A DNA stretch of 64,000 nt, from contig NC_068343.1 in the NCBI RefSeq assembly GCF_014633365.1, positions 29,295,307 to 29,359,306 of the forward strand. Direction: 5' to 3'. The first letter of the stretch is position 1, and each line of letters begins with the position of its first letter. A program made the position numbers and the translations under genes. The stretch comes from Diospyros lotus. Taxonomy: Eukaryota; Streptophyta; Magnoliopsida; Ericales; Ebenaceae. The notes beneath the pieces are model-generated. The model was not told where the DNA came from and did not search any database. It saw nothing but the letters and a program-made list of their open reading frames with translations. Positions 45,410 to 57,195 of this stretch are shown one piece after another.

Positions 45410-45665
45410 CTGGACAAAAATAGTCAACTGGGGAATGAGCTTAGTTGATTGAAGTTTAGTCGACTGACCAATTTTCTTAGTCGACTGAGACCAATAGTCG
45501 ACTAGGAATCAGGCTTAGTTGATTGGACAGATTGCTTAGTCGACTAGATAGAGAGTTGGCTTACAGGACTAAAGTCTCAGCCTTTGCTCAATCAACTCCT
45601 AACCAAAAATAGTTGACTCCTACCTCAAATAGTTGACTACTCAACACACAAAGTCAACTGTTTGA
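45410..45665. repeat. TAGTCGACTA palindrome array in LTR-E
   Basis: About twelve copies of TAGTCGACTA-like motifs (for example 45488-45497 and the perfect palindrome 45537-45546), with decayed forms AGTTGACT and AGTCAACT. LTR-A has GTCGACC motifs in the comparable zone (7095-7240, including the palindrome CGGTCGACCG at 7099-7108). Confidence 0.75.
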
Positions 45666-46655
45666 AGCCAAAAACGAAAATTACGGAAGCCAAACACCCC
45701 AAAACCCCCATGGATAATTTTTAACCCCCAAATTGTCATTCCTTGAATAAAGTAGGGTGAAATAAACCCCATAGAAACTAATAACAAGACTCAACAATAA
45801 ATTTAAACAACCACAAGATTTGGAGGAAACAATGGAAGAAATACTTAACTAACACCAAAAATGGTTTCACAACAAAAATAACAAGAAATGAAGATACATG
45901 CTACCTTTAAACCATGGAAAATGAAGGAGAGAACTTGCACAACCAAATAAAGAAGGTGCAAGGAGAACAACCAAGAGGAAGAAGAAAAAGCTTGCCAACA
46001 AGTTGAAGATCCACCCACTTGAAGCTTGATTTCACCAAGAATAATGGAAGAAGAGGAGAAAAAGAAGAAGATGATGATGAAGAGGAAGTTGCTGGGAGAA
46101 GCAAGAAATGGAGAGAAGAAGAGAGGAAGAATGAAGAAAAAGAGAAGCATGGGGGAGGAGTGGACCACCACTCCAACCACCTCCCCCACCCCCTAATTTG
46201 ATTTCCAATTTTGCCCCTCCCCTCACAACACACTCACTTTATCATGCCCCTTTTGCTCTTTTACATTCCTTTTTCATTTCTTTTCTCATTTCTTTATTTT
46301 CCCATTTCCACTTCCCTCTTTTTCCCTTCCACTTTATTATACACACAATGCAATTTGCTTACCCTTTTCGAATAATTCACATTTCCCCCTTTTTTTTTTT
46401 ATTCAATTCATCTCATATGCACAATATTTATTTAACCCTTGGCTTTTCCATTGCACCATAATTCATACTTTAAATATTCCGTCCATAGATTAATTAACTT
46501 GAATTTTTCTTTCCCAAAAATAATATTTTCATTAATTTTCCTCTTCATCAACATGTAAAAATATTTTCGACATTTATAAATTTATGCCAAAATTTATCGC
46601 ACTATATAAAAATATGAATGATCGGTAGACCCACTTAACGAGTCATTACACTCCT

Positions 46656-47938
46656 CCTCCTATAAAGCCTCTAGAGATCGTATCTATTACCCCCCTTATC
46701 TAGTCAATCGAAGGTGTCTTGACATTTTAGCCTTCCCCAGCTCTCGGCCTCCACTGTGGGATTTGGCTCCTTCGTCGGTCACGATATTCCCAATAACTCC
46801 CCGTTCTGGCTCCTTCCGTAAACATACTGGCCAAGATGACCCTCTTTGACTAGTTGCTTAAGTTGATCCTTGAGTGTGGCACATTCCTCTATCGTGTGAC
46901 CATACATCCTGTGATAGTCACAACATTTGGTCATATTAATGTGGGCATCGGGATTCTGTTTCCCTCTACTGTTAGGGAGGTAGTTAATTCTGGAGTTGTA
47001 AACTTCTCGAAGGATTCGATTTCATCTGGCCGTCAAAAGGGTGTAGGTTTCGTATCGCAGTCGAGGCAGCTTGGGAGCCCATTCTGTTTCCCTTCTTTTC
47101 CTAGCTTGTTCTTTCCGGCCTTCTCTTCTTCGCCTAGAGTCTATAGCAGGTCGATGTTGATGCTCAATCGATGGACCCATCCATTGGCAAGACTAGGGTT
47201 GAGCTCTCAACTCAGCGTCGCTACATCTGGTGGCTAAGACATCTTCAACAATGATGTAACCTGTTTCCCGCAGTTTGAGGTCGTTGAGGTTAGCGGGAGG
47301 CTTCCTCATTAGGGAGTCGACAAAGGGTTCGAGCTTCAACCTTACCATGATGGCATGCAGAGGGACTACAGGGTTGAGGTCTCGAATTTGATTGGCCTCT
47401 TGGTTGAAATGGTTCATGAATGCTCATAACGATTCGTTGTCCTCCTGCTTCAGGTTGATAAGGCCGGATGAGGTCTTGAGATGAGCTCGATTGGTGGAGA
47501 AGTGGGTAAGGAAGCTGGTGGCAAGCTTAGATAAGTCATGGATGGAGTCAGGCTCAAGGGTGGAGAACCACAATAGGGTAGATTTCTTGAGGGTGTTGGA
47601 GAATGCTTGACAAATGGTAGGATCTGTGCCTTCAGTTAGCAACATCAAGGAATTAAACGTGGTTAAGTGCTCTTGGGGGTCAGTAATTCCATGATACAAC
47701 TCTAGGGTATTGAGACGATGGAAGCCATCCGGTAATGGTACGGACATGATGAATTCAAAAAAAGGGTGTCTAGGAGTGTACAGGGTTGTTGATGGGTTGC
47801 TTTAGTATGGGTTGCAAGGTTGTGCGGTGTGGGTTGCTTTGGGCTAGTGGTGGTTGCTGGCTTTTGCATCATCATTGGCCCGCTCATTGTTTGAGTGGCA
47901 TTGTTGGTTGCAGGTTGGCTTGACCATTCTGCTCTCAA
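46656..47938 (-). pseudogene. Tat-lineage Ty3/gypsy gag, broken
   Basis: Minus-strand blocks follow the retrotransposon gag (PF03732) order. At 47938-47702 is a Thr/Pro-rich N-terminus. At 47747-47424 are LPDGFHRLNTLELYHGITDP, ICQAFSNTLKKSTLLWFSTL and LKQEDNESL. A TGA stop follows, then FMNHFNQEANQIRDL and MVRLKLEPFVDSLMRKPPAN at 47417-47193. Further left are a CCDYHRMYGHTIEEC zinc-knuckle-like motif and LKDQLKQLVKEGHLGQYV at about 46930-46790, then the linker to protease. The TGA stands where the family has an Arg codon (CGA), so one C-to-T change explains it. Gag would form the virus-like particle. LTR-E separates gag from protease. Plus-strand frames in this stretch (for example 46854-47237) are shadows. 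Confidence 0.88.
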
Positions 47939-48129
47939 GCTGCCAAATGGTTTAAAGAAAAACTTCCATGGTCACGGGGTTTTCTGTCTAGTGATGGTTG
48001 GTGTTTGGGTTCTCTTGGTTGGGGGCTACATTGTTCTAGCTTCTAGTTCTAGCCATGGCTGGCTTGCAAATGGAATGATTGGGATATTCAGGTGAGTATA
48101 TGGGGTAGGCAAGCTTTACAGGCTATAGT

Positions 48130-48760
48130 GGGAGCTAAATGTTCATTCCGGGCCAAAAAATGATTAGACTAAGAGCTTAAGGCAACAAAAGAGATGATTC
48201 CAGCATTCAATAAGGTGGGGGTGGCAACATCTACAAGTACTTCGATGTTCAAGTAAGGGTTTAAATTGGCAGAATATCGATAGGCTGAAAAGAACATACC
48301 TTGATGGGTGGTGAGGCCGACTTATATAGGGGAGAGGGAGAGTCAAATCCCAATCTGATCGCCGACCATAGCAGGTGGGTGAGGGGCCAGGATTTTCGAC
48401 GTCGTTGAGGATGAGGGGTTAAGATCTCTGAAGCTAGCAATACCTGTTGCACGAGGGTAAGGCTTGTTGTATGTGCCAAGGTAAGGCCTATTGTAGGTGT
48501 GAGGGTTCCGAGTAGCGCTAATGGGACATTGACGTGAGGAGCTAGTGTTGGGCCACAATCGAACTTACGCGTTGGGTCTGGTACCGAGCTGCAGGCTCAC
48601 CATTGAGTCGGGCCCAAAGGGATTAGTACGGTCCACGCTCCAATCACCTGCTCTATTGTCCATCTCCATGATTGTTCCCCAAGTCTATGTTGCATCCAAT
48701 GAGATGAATTTCTTCTTGGAGTGTGATCATCCTCGAAAAATCTAGAAATTCTACCATATT
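48130..48760 (-). mobile_element. Tat-type 5' LTR / leader upstream of gag
   Basis: The minus-strand TATA box CCTATATAAG (48321-48330) is followed by the sequence shared with 2205-2340. It lies immediately upstream of the gag remnant, as expected for a 5' LTR and leader. Neither LTR end nor primer-binding site could be fixed. Short frames here have no recognisable protein. Confidence 0.55.
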
Positions 48761-49209
48761 TCAGGTAAAACTATAGTTCTTTACCTTTGTGTTTTTGTCA
48801 AAACTCACATTTTGTGATAAATTCATATTATATACTTTAATTCCTGTGAACTTGGGTTTTTTTTTTTTTTTTTTTTGGGGGGGGGGGGATTTTAGGAGTT
48901 GCCTGGAATTCTATTCTACGGTGTTGAAGCAAAAATTGAAGGATTTAGTGTTCTCTGTTTTTCTCAATTTGACATTGAAATCAGAGATACACAATTGTAT
49001 ATCCTTATATTTTTCTAAGGTAAATTTAAGTTGCATTTGTTTTGTTTTAACTATGAATCCATATGTTGTGTGATTGATGCATATGGAATGATCCCTTTAG
49101 TCTTAGATAGCTAAATACTGTAATGACTTTGATTATCTTTAGAAATTATATGCTTTTGTTTATTTAGAATTTCATGTCAATCTTGATCAATGTGTTATGT
49201 TTTTGTTTT
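48761..49209 (+). other. Intron-like flank of an acyl-CoA synthetase pseudogene
   Basis: T-rich sequence with a poly(T) run and a run of about twelve G near 48857-48889. It looks like plant intron sequence. The short frame at 48789-49073 has no support. I see no further synthetase exon here. Confidence 0.35.
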
Positions 49210-49546
49210 AGCATGAGTGCTGAGAAATATCCTAATAATCTGATGCTTGGTCGTCAGGTAATCGAGAATGGGATTATATGTTGTCCTTGTGTAATGGATT
49301 TTCTTTCTTTTCCTAAATGTTGTTTTGTGGCTTATTTATCCATTTATTTGTATAGCTTTTGTTAACAGTTAATTTTCATGTTTTCTATAGCCTATTTCTC
49401 TCAACAGACTAGTAAATTTGTGTGGCAATCTTACAAAGAAGTATATGACTTGTGATCAAAGTTGGAAATGCAATCCGTAGCTGTGACTTTGAATCTGGTT
49501 ACGTGGTTGGTTTGTGTGAAACCTGTAGCTTTTTCTCCTTTATTAT
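49210..49546 (+). pseudogene. Long-chain acyl-CoA synthetase (LACS8/9-like) fragment
   Basis: After a TTTTAG acceptor, a short coding block reads MSAEKYPNNLMLGRQVIENG, matching the plant LACS segment 'YPNxxMLGxRxIVDGK'. After a second intron ending CTCAACAG at about 49406, a block reads TSKFVWQSYKEVYDL. It then continues after a 1-base loss in the next frame as IKVGNAIRSCDFESG. Plant LACS proteins have 'GKYVWxTYKEVYDLVIKVGNxIRSCG' here. LACS enzymes activate fatty acids to acyl-CoA with ATP; the AMP-binding and catalytic parts are absent. The frameshift and the LTR-C insertion at 49547 show it is dead. Retained introns argue for a DNA-level duplication, not a retrocopy. Confidence 0.75.
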
Positions 49547-50308
49547 TGTAACGACCCGTTAGAGGGCCTAGTATTTATTCAAGAATGATTTAATTAATTG
49601 TTGAAGTATTTGATTAAGCGATTTTGCCAATTAATTATTTAATGTGGCAATTTAGAGATTTTGAAGGAAAATAATAGCATTTATTTCTTTTTAATTTTGG
49701 AGTTTAAAAGAATTTGCCAAAGTGGCAATTTAGATTTTTAATTGAGAGAATAGTATATAAATAGCATTTAAAGAGCATTTAATTCTAGTTATTTATTTTG
49801 GAAATTAAATGCAAGGGCATGAAAGTGATTTTGGAGTTTAATTATTATTGGAGAGTTTTAATAATAATTTTTGTATTATTATTAATTAAGTGGGACTATG
49901 TATTTAAAGAAGAATGTATGAGATGGATTTGGATTAAGAGTCTCCTAGTCCCAATAGGAGAAGGTTTTGAGAGTCTCCAAGTTCAATTGGGAGAGGGATT
50001 CCAAGTTATAAAAGGAAAGAGATCTAGGACTTTATGTCTATATATAGAGTCCATTAGCTTAGCTTTTCTTCACGCCATGTGAAGAACAGAAAGGGCAAGA
50101 GATAGCAGAGGCTTGCTAGCGTCTTCAGGATTGCTCCAGGGTTCGATCAAAGAGTTCTATCAGGCAAGTATTCTTCCTGTAATCCCTTCCATTACAGGTT
50201 CATATTAGTTTTTCAGATTATTCTAGTTCTTCATTGAGTTCTCAGATTTTATATCAGTAAGCAGAGACGTATATATATATATGCGTATAATAGTGAAGTT
50301 ATGAGCAA

Positions 50309-50572
50309 GTTTTATTAATCCTTATCCATTTTGGATTGCAAGTTCCATTAATCTTTATCCATTTTGGATTGCAAGTTCTATTAATCCTTATCTATTTTGG
50401 ATTGCAAGTTCCATTAATCCTCATCCATTTTGGATTGCAAGTTCCATTAATCCTGATCCATTTTGGATTACAAGTCCTATAAATCCTTATCCATTTTGGA
50501 TTGCAAGTTCCATTAATCCTCATCCATTTTGGATTGCAAGTTCCATTAATCCTTATCCATTTTGGATTACAA
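50309..50572. repeat. 33-bp minisatellite, eight copies
   Basis: Eight contiguous copies of a 33-bp unit made of GCAAGTTCCATTAATCC and TTATCCATTTTGGATT, with only scattered substitutions. The total of 264 bases equals 8 x 33. ATCCATTTTGGAT is a short inverted repeat, so each transcript unit could form a small hairpin. The corresponding place in LTR-D lacks this expansion. Confidence 0.9.
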
Positions 50573-50589
50573 GTTCTATTACTCTAAGT

Positions 50590-50945
50590 TCTAATATCTG
50601 GATACCTTGTATCGTATCCGGATGTATCTAAAGTTTTTCGAGTATGATATCCAGATGGTTCGTTTATACATCTGGAAAGGTCAAGATAATATTTGGATGT
50701 CTCACCTGATATCCGAATGCCTCCCTCAAAAGTTGAATTTTTCATTCGAATAGTCCCCAGTTATATCTGAATGCATCAGTGAGATATCCGGATGTCCTAG
50801 TTCATATCCGAATACTTCCCAGCATATCCGAATAGCTTCTGCTTTGAATGTCAGCGTATCCGGATGAGCCTTCTTCATATCCGGATGTCTTTCATCATAT
50901 CCGGATATCCTTCCTGATATCTGGATGACTTTTCCAAAAATCCAA
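50590..50945. repeat. ATCCGGAT palindrome array in LTR-C
   Basis: About fifteen spaced copies of ATATCCGGATG or variants, for example near 50618, 50790, 50805, 50860, 50879 and 50897. Variants read ATCTGGAT or ATCCGAAT. It occupies the same zone of the LTR as the CATTCGAATG array in LTR-D, although the two LTRs are otherwise one family. Confidence 0.8.
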
Positions 50946-51944
50946 TTTAGCTTCCAGTGAGTCCTAATTCAAGTTTAATTCAATTAATGTATTCAATACC
51001 TTCCAATATTGAATTCATAAGCTAGAACATGACAAGTTAATCATACCTATACCCTAAATCATAGTTCATTGAATCTTTGTATTCTAACATATAGATGAAG
51101 ATCATATCATGTTTAGCATTATTATAACATGATCAGCATTATTTTGTGAGATTATGTGCATACATTTTGGTATGAGCATTGAGCATGACTTTATATGGAG
51201 CACTACATATCGTGTGCCAGCATTTATGTGAGCATTGCATTACATTATGCCCGCTAGGCGGCTTGTCCGTGGGGATCCCATCAGTTTCAGTTTCAGCTCA
51301 GTTTATGAGTTGCTCGTCTGGTGGCAACCAAGGGGCTAGGGGCTTTGCCCACAGTATGTGCTTACAGTTTTTATATATGCAGGTTTCAGATCAGACAAGT
51401 ATGTATTATCAAATTATGTGGGCCTATGAGCCAAAGTTGCATACCTGCATTTAATTTACAGTTTATGTGCATTACATTTTTATTAATGCAAACAGACAGT
51501 GATTATACAGTATAAGTTCAGTGAATTATTTATCAATATCGATATTCTTCGATTCAGCTTCAGTATTCTTTCCAGCTTATTACTTGCTGAGCTTTTATAG
51601 CTCACTTTGTACTCTTCACCCCTCCAGGTTCTAGCAGGGGAGTATTAGATGTGGGGCCTAGCAGCAGTGTTCAGTAGTGTGTGTACGTGGAGCCGCTCAA
51701 GATTAAAGATGTCTGGGAGTTTATTAGTTTATAGTGTTTGTCAGTTTAGATCTATTTTATATTTCAGTTGAGGGATTGTCCCTTACTCAGAGTTTATGGT
51801 TTTAAGTCTGTTTTAACTCAGATTTTTTATTCCAGTTGATTGAGATGTTCAGTCATGGTATCAGATTTCAGTTTATCAGCCAGTTTATTTTATTATCCCC
51901 AGTAGCACCTCTTCTCGGTCAGTTCTAGGAGAGGGGGTGTTACA

Positions 51945-52648
51945 ATTTATCCTAAGAATTTTTTCTTTATTTTTCTACAAATAAACATGTAGTCAAGCAT
52001 AGCCATTTGAGCAGTAATAATGGGGTTGTATCTTGGCCCTCTTGGGACATTTGTTTTATTGGGAATCCTCAAGGTTTGGAGGTGGAAAATAACATGAAGG
52101 TATGCATGGTTTGTCACTGATATGTTTTAGTTGAACCTTGTGAAAATATTTTGGATGTATTATTCTTTATTTGTGTCCCTAACCTTTTACTGAAAAGTTT
52201 AAAATATTATCTTTTTTTGCCCTTTTTGCTCTAGCTCTCACCAAAGATATGGGGCCACACTTCAGTTGTATAATCTTGCACAAAGTTGTAATATTCAAAG
52301 TTCGTACAATTGTTCAAGCGTTGTGGAACTATTCTTTGAATTTCAGTTGAGGTATACTTCTGACTTATCAATAATATAGTCAGCAGATTAGATTTATATT
52401 TAAGCAAAAATTTGATGGAAAAGAAACTTGTCTTTTTCCTTTTAAATATTTTTTTTTTTTTGGTTTTGACATTGAGGTATTGAATTTTTCAGTAACAAAA
52501 ACTCATAATAACAATGCCTTAATGGTGACACAGCTTCTGCCAACACCTATCCTAATATTGAGGTAGTTTTTTTTAATCTTTTAATGTTAATGTTTCAAGT
52601 TTTATATTTAGTTTTGTTGTTGCCAAAAATACAACAATGATTTTGTAA
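51945..52648 (+). pseudogene. Exon-like host gene debris, unassigned
   Basis: Three stretches look like exons with splice signals. The first, ending ATGAAG at about 52098 before GTATGC, reads VVSWPSWDICFIGNPQGLEV. The second, after GCTCTAG at about 52233, reads SHQRYGATLQLYNLAQSCN. The third ends at about 52562 before GTAGTT. I do not recognise the protein. It is not clearly the continuation of the acyl-CoA synthetase on the other side of LTR-C. Frame joins were not checked. Confidence 0.35.
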
Positions 52649-54699
52649 TGTGGGAAGGTGACCTTGACGTTCTCAAGCTAAGATGATCTGGAGACTTGAA
52701 ATAATCGAATGGCTTGAAATAATCAATTGGCCTCCTCTGAATCGAGTGCCCTTGAGTTAAGTGGTGAATGGCCTCCAAGTGATGGGTGGCCTTGAGTAAT
52801 GAGAGACTTCCAAGTGACGAGAGACCCTTCAGTGGTGGGAGGGTTCCAAGTTGACGAGAGACCCTGGAGTGGTGGGAGACCTTTAAGAACCGACTTGATA
52901 TAATGGCACTAAATCCAAGAGGGGGTGAATTGGGTTCTTAAAGAAAGTGTAAAGAACTTGATAAATAACTTGATAAATTTTTGAACACTTGGTATAAAAA
53001 AAGAGAATTTTAGTTTACGTAAATATGTTAAAGGCAAAAATAAACACAATGCAATAGAAAAATAAAATAGTAGGCAAGAGAAGACACACCAATTTAAGGT
53101 AGTTCGGCTTAAACCAAGACTAGTCCACCACCTTAGCTCTTCACTAAGGATTTATCAAGAACAATCCACTAAACAAAATCCTCCTATCAACAAGATATGC
53201 CCTCCAATAAAGAGCTAGGTAAACAATCCTCCTACAATGATTGTGGACCCTCTAGCAATGAGCTAGGTATTACAACAATATAGAATGAAAGTTTCTAAGA
53301 GTTTGATCTCTTAGTTACAGATTCTCTCAATATGAAATACAATGATTGAAGAAAAAAAAAACAAACCACGAAGCCTTTACAAAGAGATGAGAGAATAAAA
53401 ATTACAACACAAAAAAATGATTGAAAGAACTTGTAAGCCTTGTCAATTAATTCATCTAACCCCTTAAATGCTCCACCAACCACATATTTATAGTTGTGGG
53501 TGCTAGCTTCTAAAAATTTGACCGTTTGAGGAAGTTAGGCTTTATTAAATGCACTCCAAAACTAGCCATTGGAGGTTTGTGTGACAAAAAACAGTCGACA
53601 AATGCAAAGCATCGGTCAACAGATTAGTGCATATGTAAGTTAAAATCATAATATTGTATGATTAACATAACATACAATTAATCATTAATGCCCATAATCG
53701 TAAAACTCATGTAAATCACATAAACTGTAATTAAATGCATACCTGAATGCATAATAGGATATACCGTAATGAGAAATTCCAGCTGGTAACGAAATGCCGG
53801 AATTTGATTTCTCCTCCTTAACCTCAACTGTAATGATGAAATAATATAATTGTAATGCTTTTGATTGTGTTGGGTAGGAAGAGGACCAGACCCCTATTTA
53901 TTATAGTAGAAGTAGTCTCCCATCAAGACTCTTAGGAGTTATCATCATCATCTTCTAAACCAAATTAGAATTAGGATTGACCATTATCTTATTAAATCTT
54001 TATATTCATCTCATCAGATTAACACAATTATATCTGATATTGGATTCGTTTATTTTATCAGATAAATACCATAATATTTGATAAATATTAATTATTGTAA
54101 TATACAAGATAATGTTACAGATTTATCCGATGAGATAAATTCTCAATTATCATGTAAGCCATAAGAAGATAATTCTTACAGCACAAATTCAAAAATCGGT
54201 CAACGCTTATAATCAATCGGTCGACAATTCATATGGAATGGTCGACAAATTGGAGAAAGTTTTTAAATCATTTAAACCATGCTTCTTGTCAGTCGACAGC
54301 CACAGGGCAATTAGTTGATAGATGTAAAGCATGCTTCAATGCTTTGAATGCAAGCATTCTGTCGGTTGACAGAAAAGAATGGTTGGTCGACAAATGGATG
54401 AATTTTGGCCAAAATGGTCAATTGATTCCTAAAGCCAATCGACAGTTGGTCCTTACATTTGACAAAAACAATTCTTTAGTCTCCCATGACTCAAGCACGA
54501 TTTTAATGACTTCTTTTGGAGATTTATTTAAATCTTAAGACTTTATTTTTCCAATCTCCAGAATAATGAGAATTTTGTTTTGAAAACATTTTGACAAATT
54601 GCTTGAAATTGATTTCCTTTGAGACTATGGAACCAAAAAATATTTCTATAACAATGACTTTTGGATATATATATATATATATATATATGTAAGACCAGT
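52649..54699 (-). mobile_element. Tat-like LTR material left of CACTA-3
   Basis: It begins at a TGTGGGAAGGTGACC stretch similar to the GTGGGAGAATGTAAGG start near 17376. It then has GAGTGGCC/GAGAGACC repeats (52700-52880), like the minisatellites at 17521-18240. A plant noncoding stretch follows. The region 53590-54450 carries scattered GGTCGACAA and CAGTCGACAG motifs. The frame at 54233-54538 runs through these motifs and shows no family resemblance. The unit resumes right of CACTA-3 at 58181, where its minus-strand promoter lies. Confidence 0.5.
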
Positions 54700-56971
54700 C
54701 ACTACAACAAATTTTGGTTTTCTCTACGAAATTTTTCGTAGTTAAAAATTCAATTATCGTAGCCAAAACCAATCAACTACGAAATTTTATTCGTAGCATG
54801 AATCGCAGCCAAAGGCTCGTAGCTAATAGCATTTAGCTACGATTTAAAGTTTCATAGAGAATAATACATTTTTCACTACGATCAAAGAAACGTAGAGAAA
54901 ACATTAGTTTTCTACTACGACATATATTATAGCTGATTATGCCAATTTTCGTAGATGATAATGCTGATTTTCGTAGTTAAGATGCTAATTTTCGTAGCAA
55001 ATAACACAATTTTTACTACGAATGTCAAATTGTAGAGAAAATACTTATTTTTAACTACATCAAATCGTAGCTAATCATATCAATTTTCATAGCAAATTGA
55101 TTCACATACCAATTTTTGTAGTAAATTTTCGTAGTAAATTGATTTTCAGAAAACAATTTTTGTAGTAAATTAATTTTCTCTACCAATATATTTGTAATAA
55201 AAAGTTAAAATTTCATACTTAATTCTATATGCAACTAATAAACTATTACGATATCACTACAATTTCATAATAATTTTTTTTTAAAAAAAATTAATATTTT
55301 TCTCTAAACCTACACAACCCTGATAATTTAGATGAAATTTAAAACATAATATATGAATTCAAAAAATTTCAATTAATCACATAAATAAAACTAATGTCAG
55401 CCACAATCTCCAACTGTTTTGAATGTGACTAGTACATATTGGATATGTAGGTCATAAGATGATTACAAGAGTGATTAGATCACTGTTATCAAATAGATCC
55501 AATACACACTTAAAACCACGTAATCCCTATATCTTGGAACATAATCTAACTGCCTAAATTAAGGATGAGAATTATAACATGATTAATGGAACTATACTTG
55601 AGGACAATTATAAGAATTCCACAAAATGGTTAGAGTAACGAGGAAACACAATGTGCCAATCATTTCTAATTAGTCCAAACATATTTCATGCAAACAGTAA
55701 TAATTAAAGTAAACAGAAATAGTTTAAGAATTTCCACTTGCAAATGAAGTTATGCCACACATCAGATAGGAGGAAAAAAACAAATGCCTAAAAGAGGACA
55801 ATGTTGGTAAATATAAATTTATTTATTTTGGTGGATATTGGTAATTTATTTTTGGTTGCAAAGAATAACAAGCAAGGTAAAAGACCTTACAATGAATATA
55901 ACTTGTGTCCCAATTCATAGAAGTATTGACATCAACTCCTTAAATCCACGTGTGTAACATCAGTTGTAATTTCCTCTCTTGTCATTTTTTTTCATGGCTC
56001 TTTTAGGACACAAAGGAATTTAGAGCCATGTTTTTCAATCTCACCAAATTTTAGATAAAATTTGCAAACAAAGAGTTGCTTCACCTTAGGAGATTGCAAC
56101 TAGTCAGTTGGGCAAATTCATGGGGGAAGACTAATAGATGCTGCCAAAAGGGATGCCCTGCCTTATTCACTTTCAGACAACTATGTGCTTGTATTTCCCT
56201 ATAAACTTTGGTGATTCATGTATGGAAATGCAGAAAGGGTGAAGTCTGCTGCCTGCATAATTCATTGGCATGGACCTATCTAAACCTAAATCACATATAA
56301 CATCAGTAGAATCCATGAATATCCCAAGAAGATAGTCTCAAAAGAACACTATCCCACAAAGTCTAAACCTAGAAATTTTGGTCAAGTTAACATGCATTAG
56401 TCAATTCAAGAAAAGAACATAGCTAGGCCCAGAATTCTTCACAAGCTAAATATAGTTAAGACAATTTATTCATTTTGAAAATGAAATTAAATTTACCAAA
56501 AGAAAACTGGAAACATATTATCACATTCCTATTATGTGCTTCAATCCCCAAAATGGAAGAACAGAACAACAAGATAAACCAAAAAACAGAAGGGGGAAAA
56601 TGTTTCACACAACTAGCCCAGCCTGATCCCACAATGAAACATCTATCCTTGTTGTTCTGTACATAATCAAACCCTCTAGAAGGCTGGGTTTCACATTATG
56701 GATAATTCAACTGGTTTGTAATGGCAACCAAGCTCTGATTCTAAAACATTTTGAAACAACAATAGTTAATTATAAACTCAATAAACCTGATGCAAATGAG
56801 GTTGTAACTAGACGGATGCAACTAGTCGCTTACAGCTAAAATGCAGTATTTATAATAATCAAACACCAAGTCGGCCTATGCGCATGAATTGGTTCAAGGG
56901 AAAAAATCAAACAGAGGTGAAACATAGGCATTTTATCAAACATATGGTGTACAACTAAAACAAAAGCAAAA

Positions 56972-57185
56972 ACAATGAATCCAAGCAATAAGAGCAAACC
57001 CGATTTAGGGAAAAAATAAAACAAAAACAATGAATCCAAGCAATAAGGGCAAACCCGATTTAGGGAAAAAATAAAACAAAAACAATGAATCCAAGCAATA
57101 AGGGAAAACCCAATTTAGGGAAAAAAAAAAAAAAAAACAATGAATCCAAGCAATAAGGGCAAACCCGATTTAGGGAAAAAGTAAA
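56972..57185. repeat. 55-bp tandem repeat in CACTA-3
   Basis: Four copies start at 56972, 57027, 57082 and 57137. Each has ACAATGAATCCAAGCAATAA, then GCAAACCCGATTTAGGG and an A-rich tail. The copies are nearly identical, so the amplification is recent. It ends immediately before the ATG of the frame at 57196. Confidence 0.88.
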
Positions 57186-57195
57186 ATAATCAATT

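Larger units (their letters stand above)
39923..46650 (-). mobile_element. LTR-E, long LTR (minus) carrying a three-deep nest
   Basis: Its ends are TGTAAGGGCCGC and GAGTCATTACA. It is flanked by CTCCT (39918-39922 and 46651-46655). The Tat reading frame on the two sides is continuous once the insert and one duplication are discounted, which confirms the boundaries. Its left part (to about 40989) holds the complement of the GAGCCxxGTGGCTCACC block (about 40300) and four GTGGGACTCTAACCC-like units (40610-40760). Its right part (45369-46650) holds the GTCGACT array and a polypurine/polypyrimidine stretch. A B-family LTR splits it. Confidence 0.85.
49547..51944 (+). mobile_element. LTR-C, solo LTR (plus)
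   Basis: It starts TGTAACGACCCGTTAG and ends GGGGGTGTTACA. It is 2398 bp. The left flank is ATTAT and the right flank ATTTAT, a near but imperfect duplication. It belongs to the family of LTR-D: the GAGCTTTTATAGCTCAC block (about 51590), GCCCACAGTATGTGC (about 51347) and GATGTCTGGGAG are shared. TATA-like boxes lie at 50007-50014 (TATAAAAG) and about 50038. It holds an exact 33-bp minisatellite and a palindrome array. No primer-binding site follows, so it is solo. Confidence 0.8.

Noticed and set aside
46854..47237. Plus-strand frame of 127 residues
   Set aside because: It is the shadow of the Tat gag C-terminal part on the minus strand, where zinc-knuckle-like and linker motifs are visible.
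54233..54538. 101-residue frame left of CACTA-3
   Set aside because: It runs through GTCGAC motif repeats in LTR-like sequence and has no recognisable domain.
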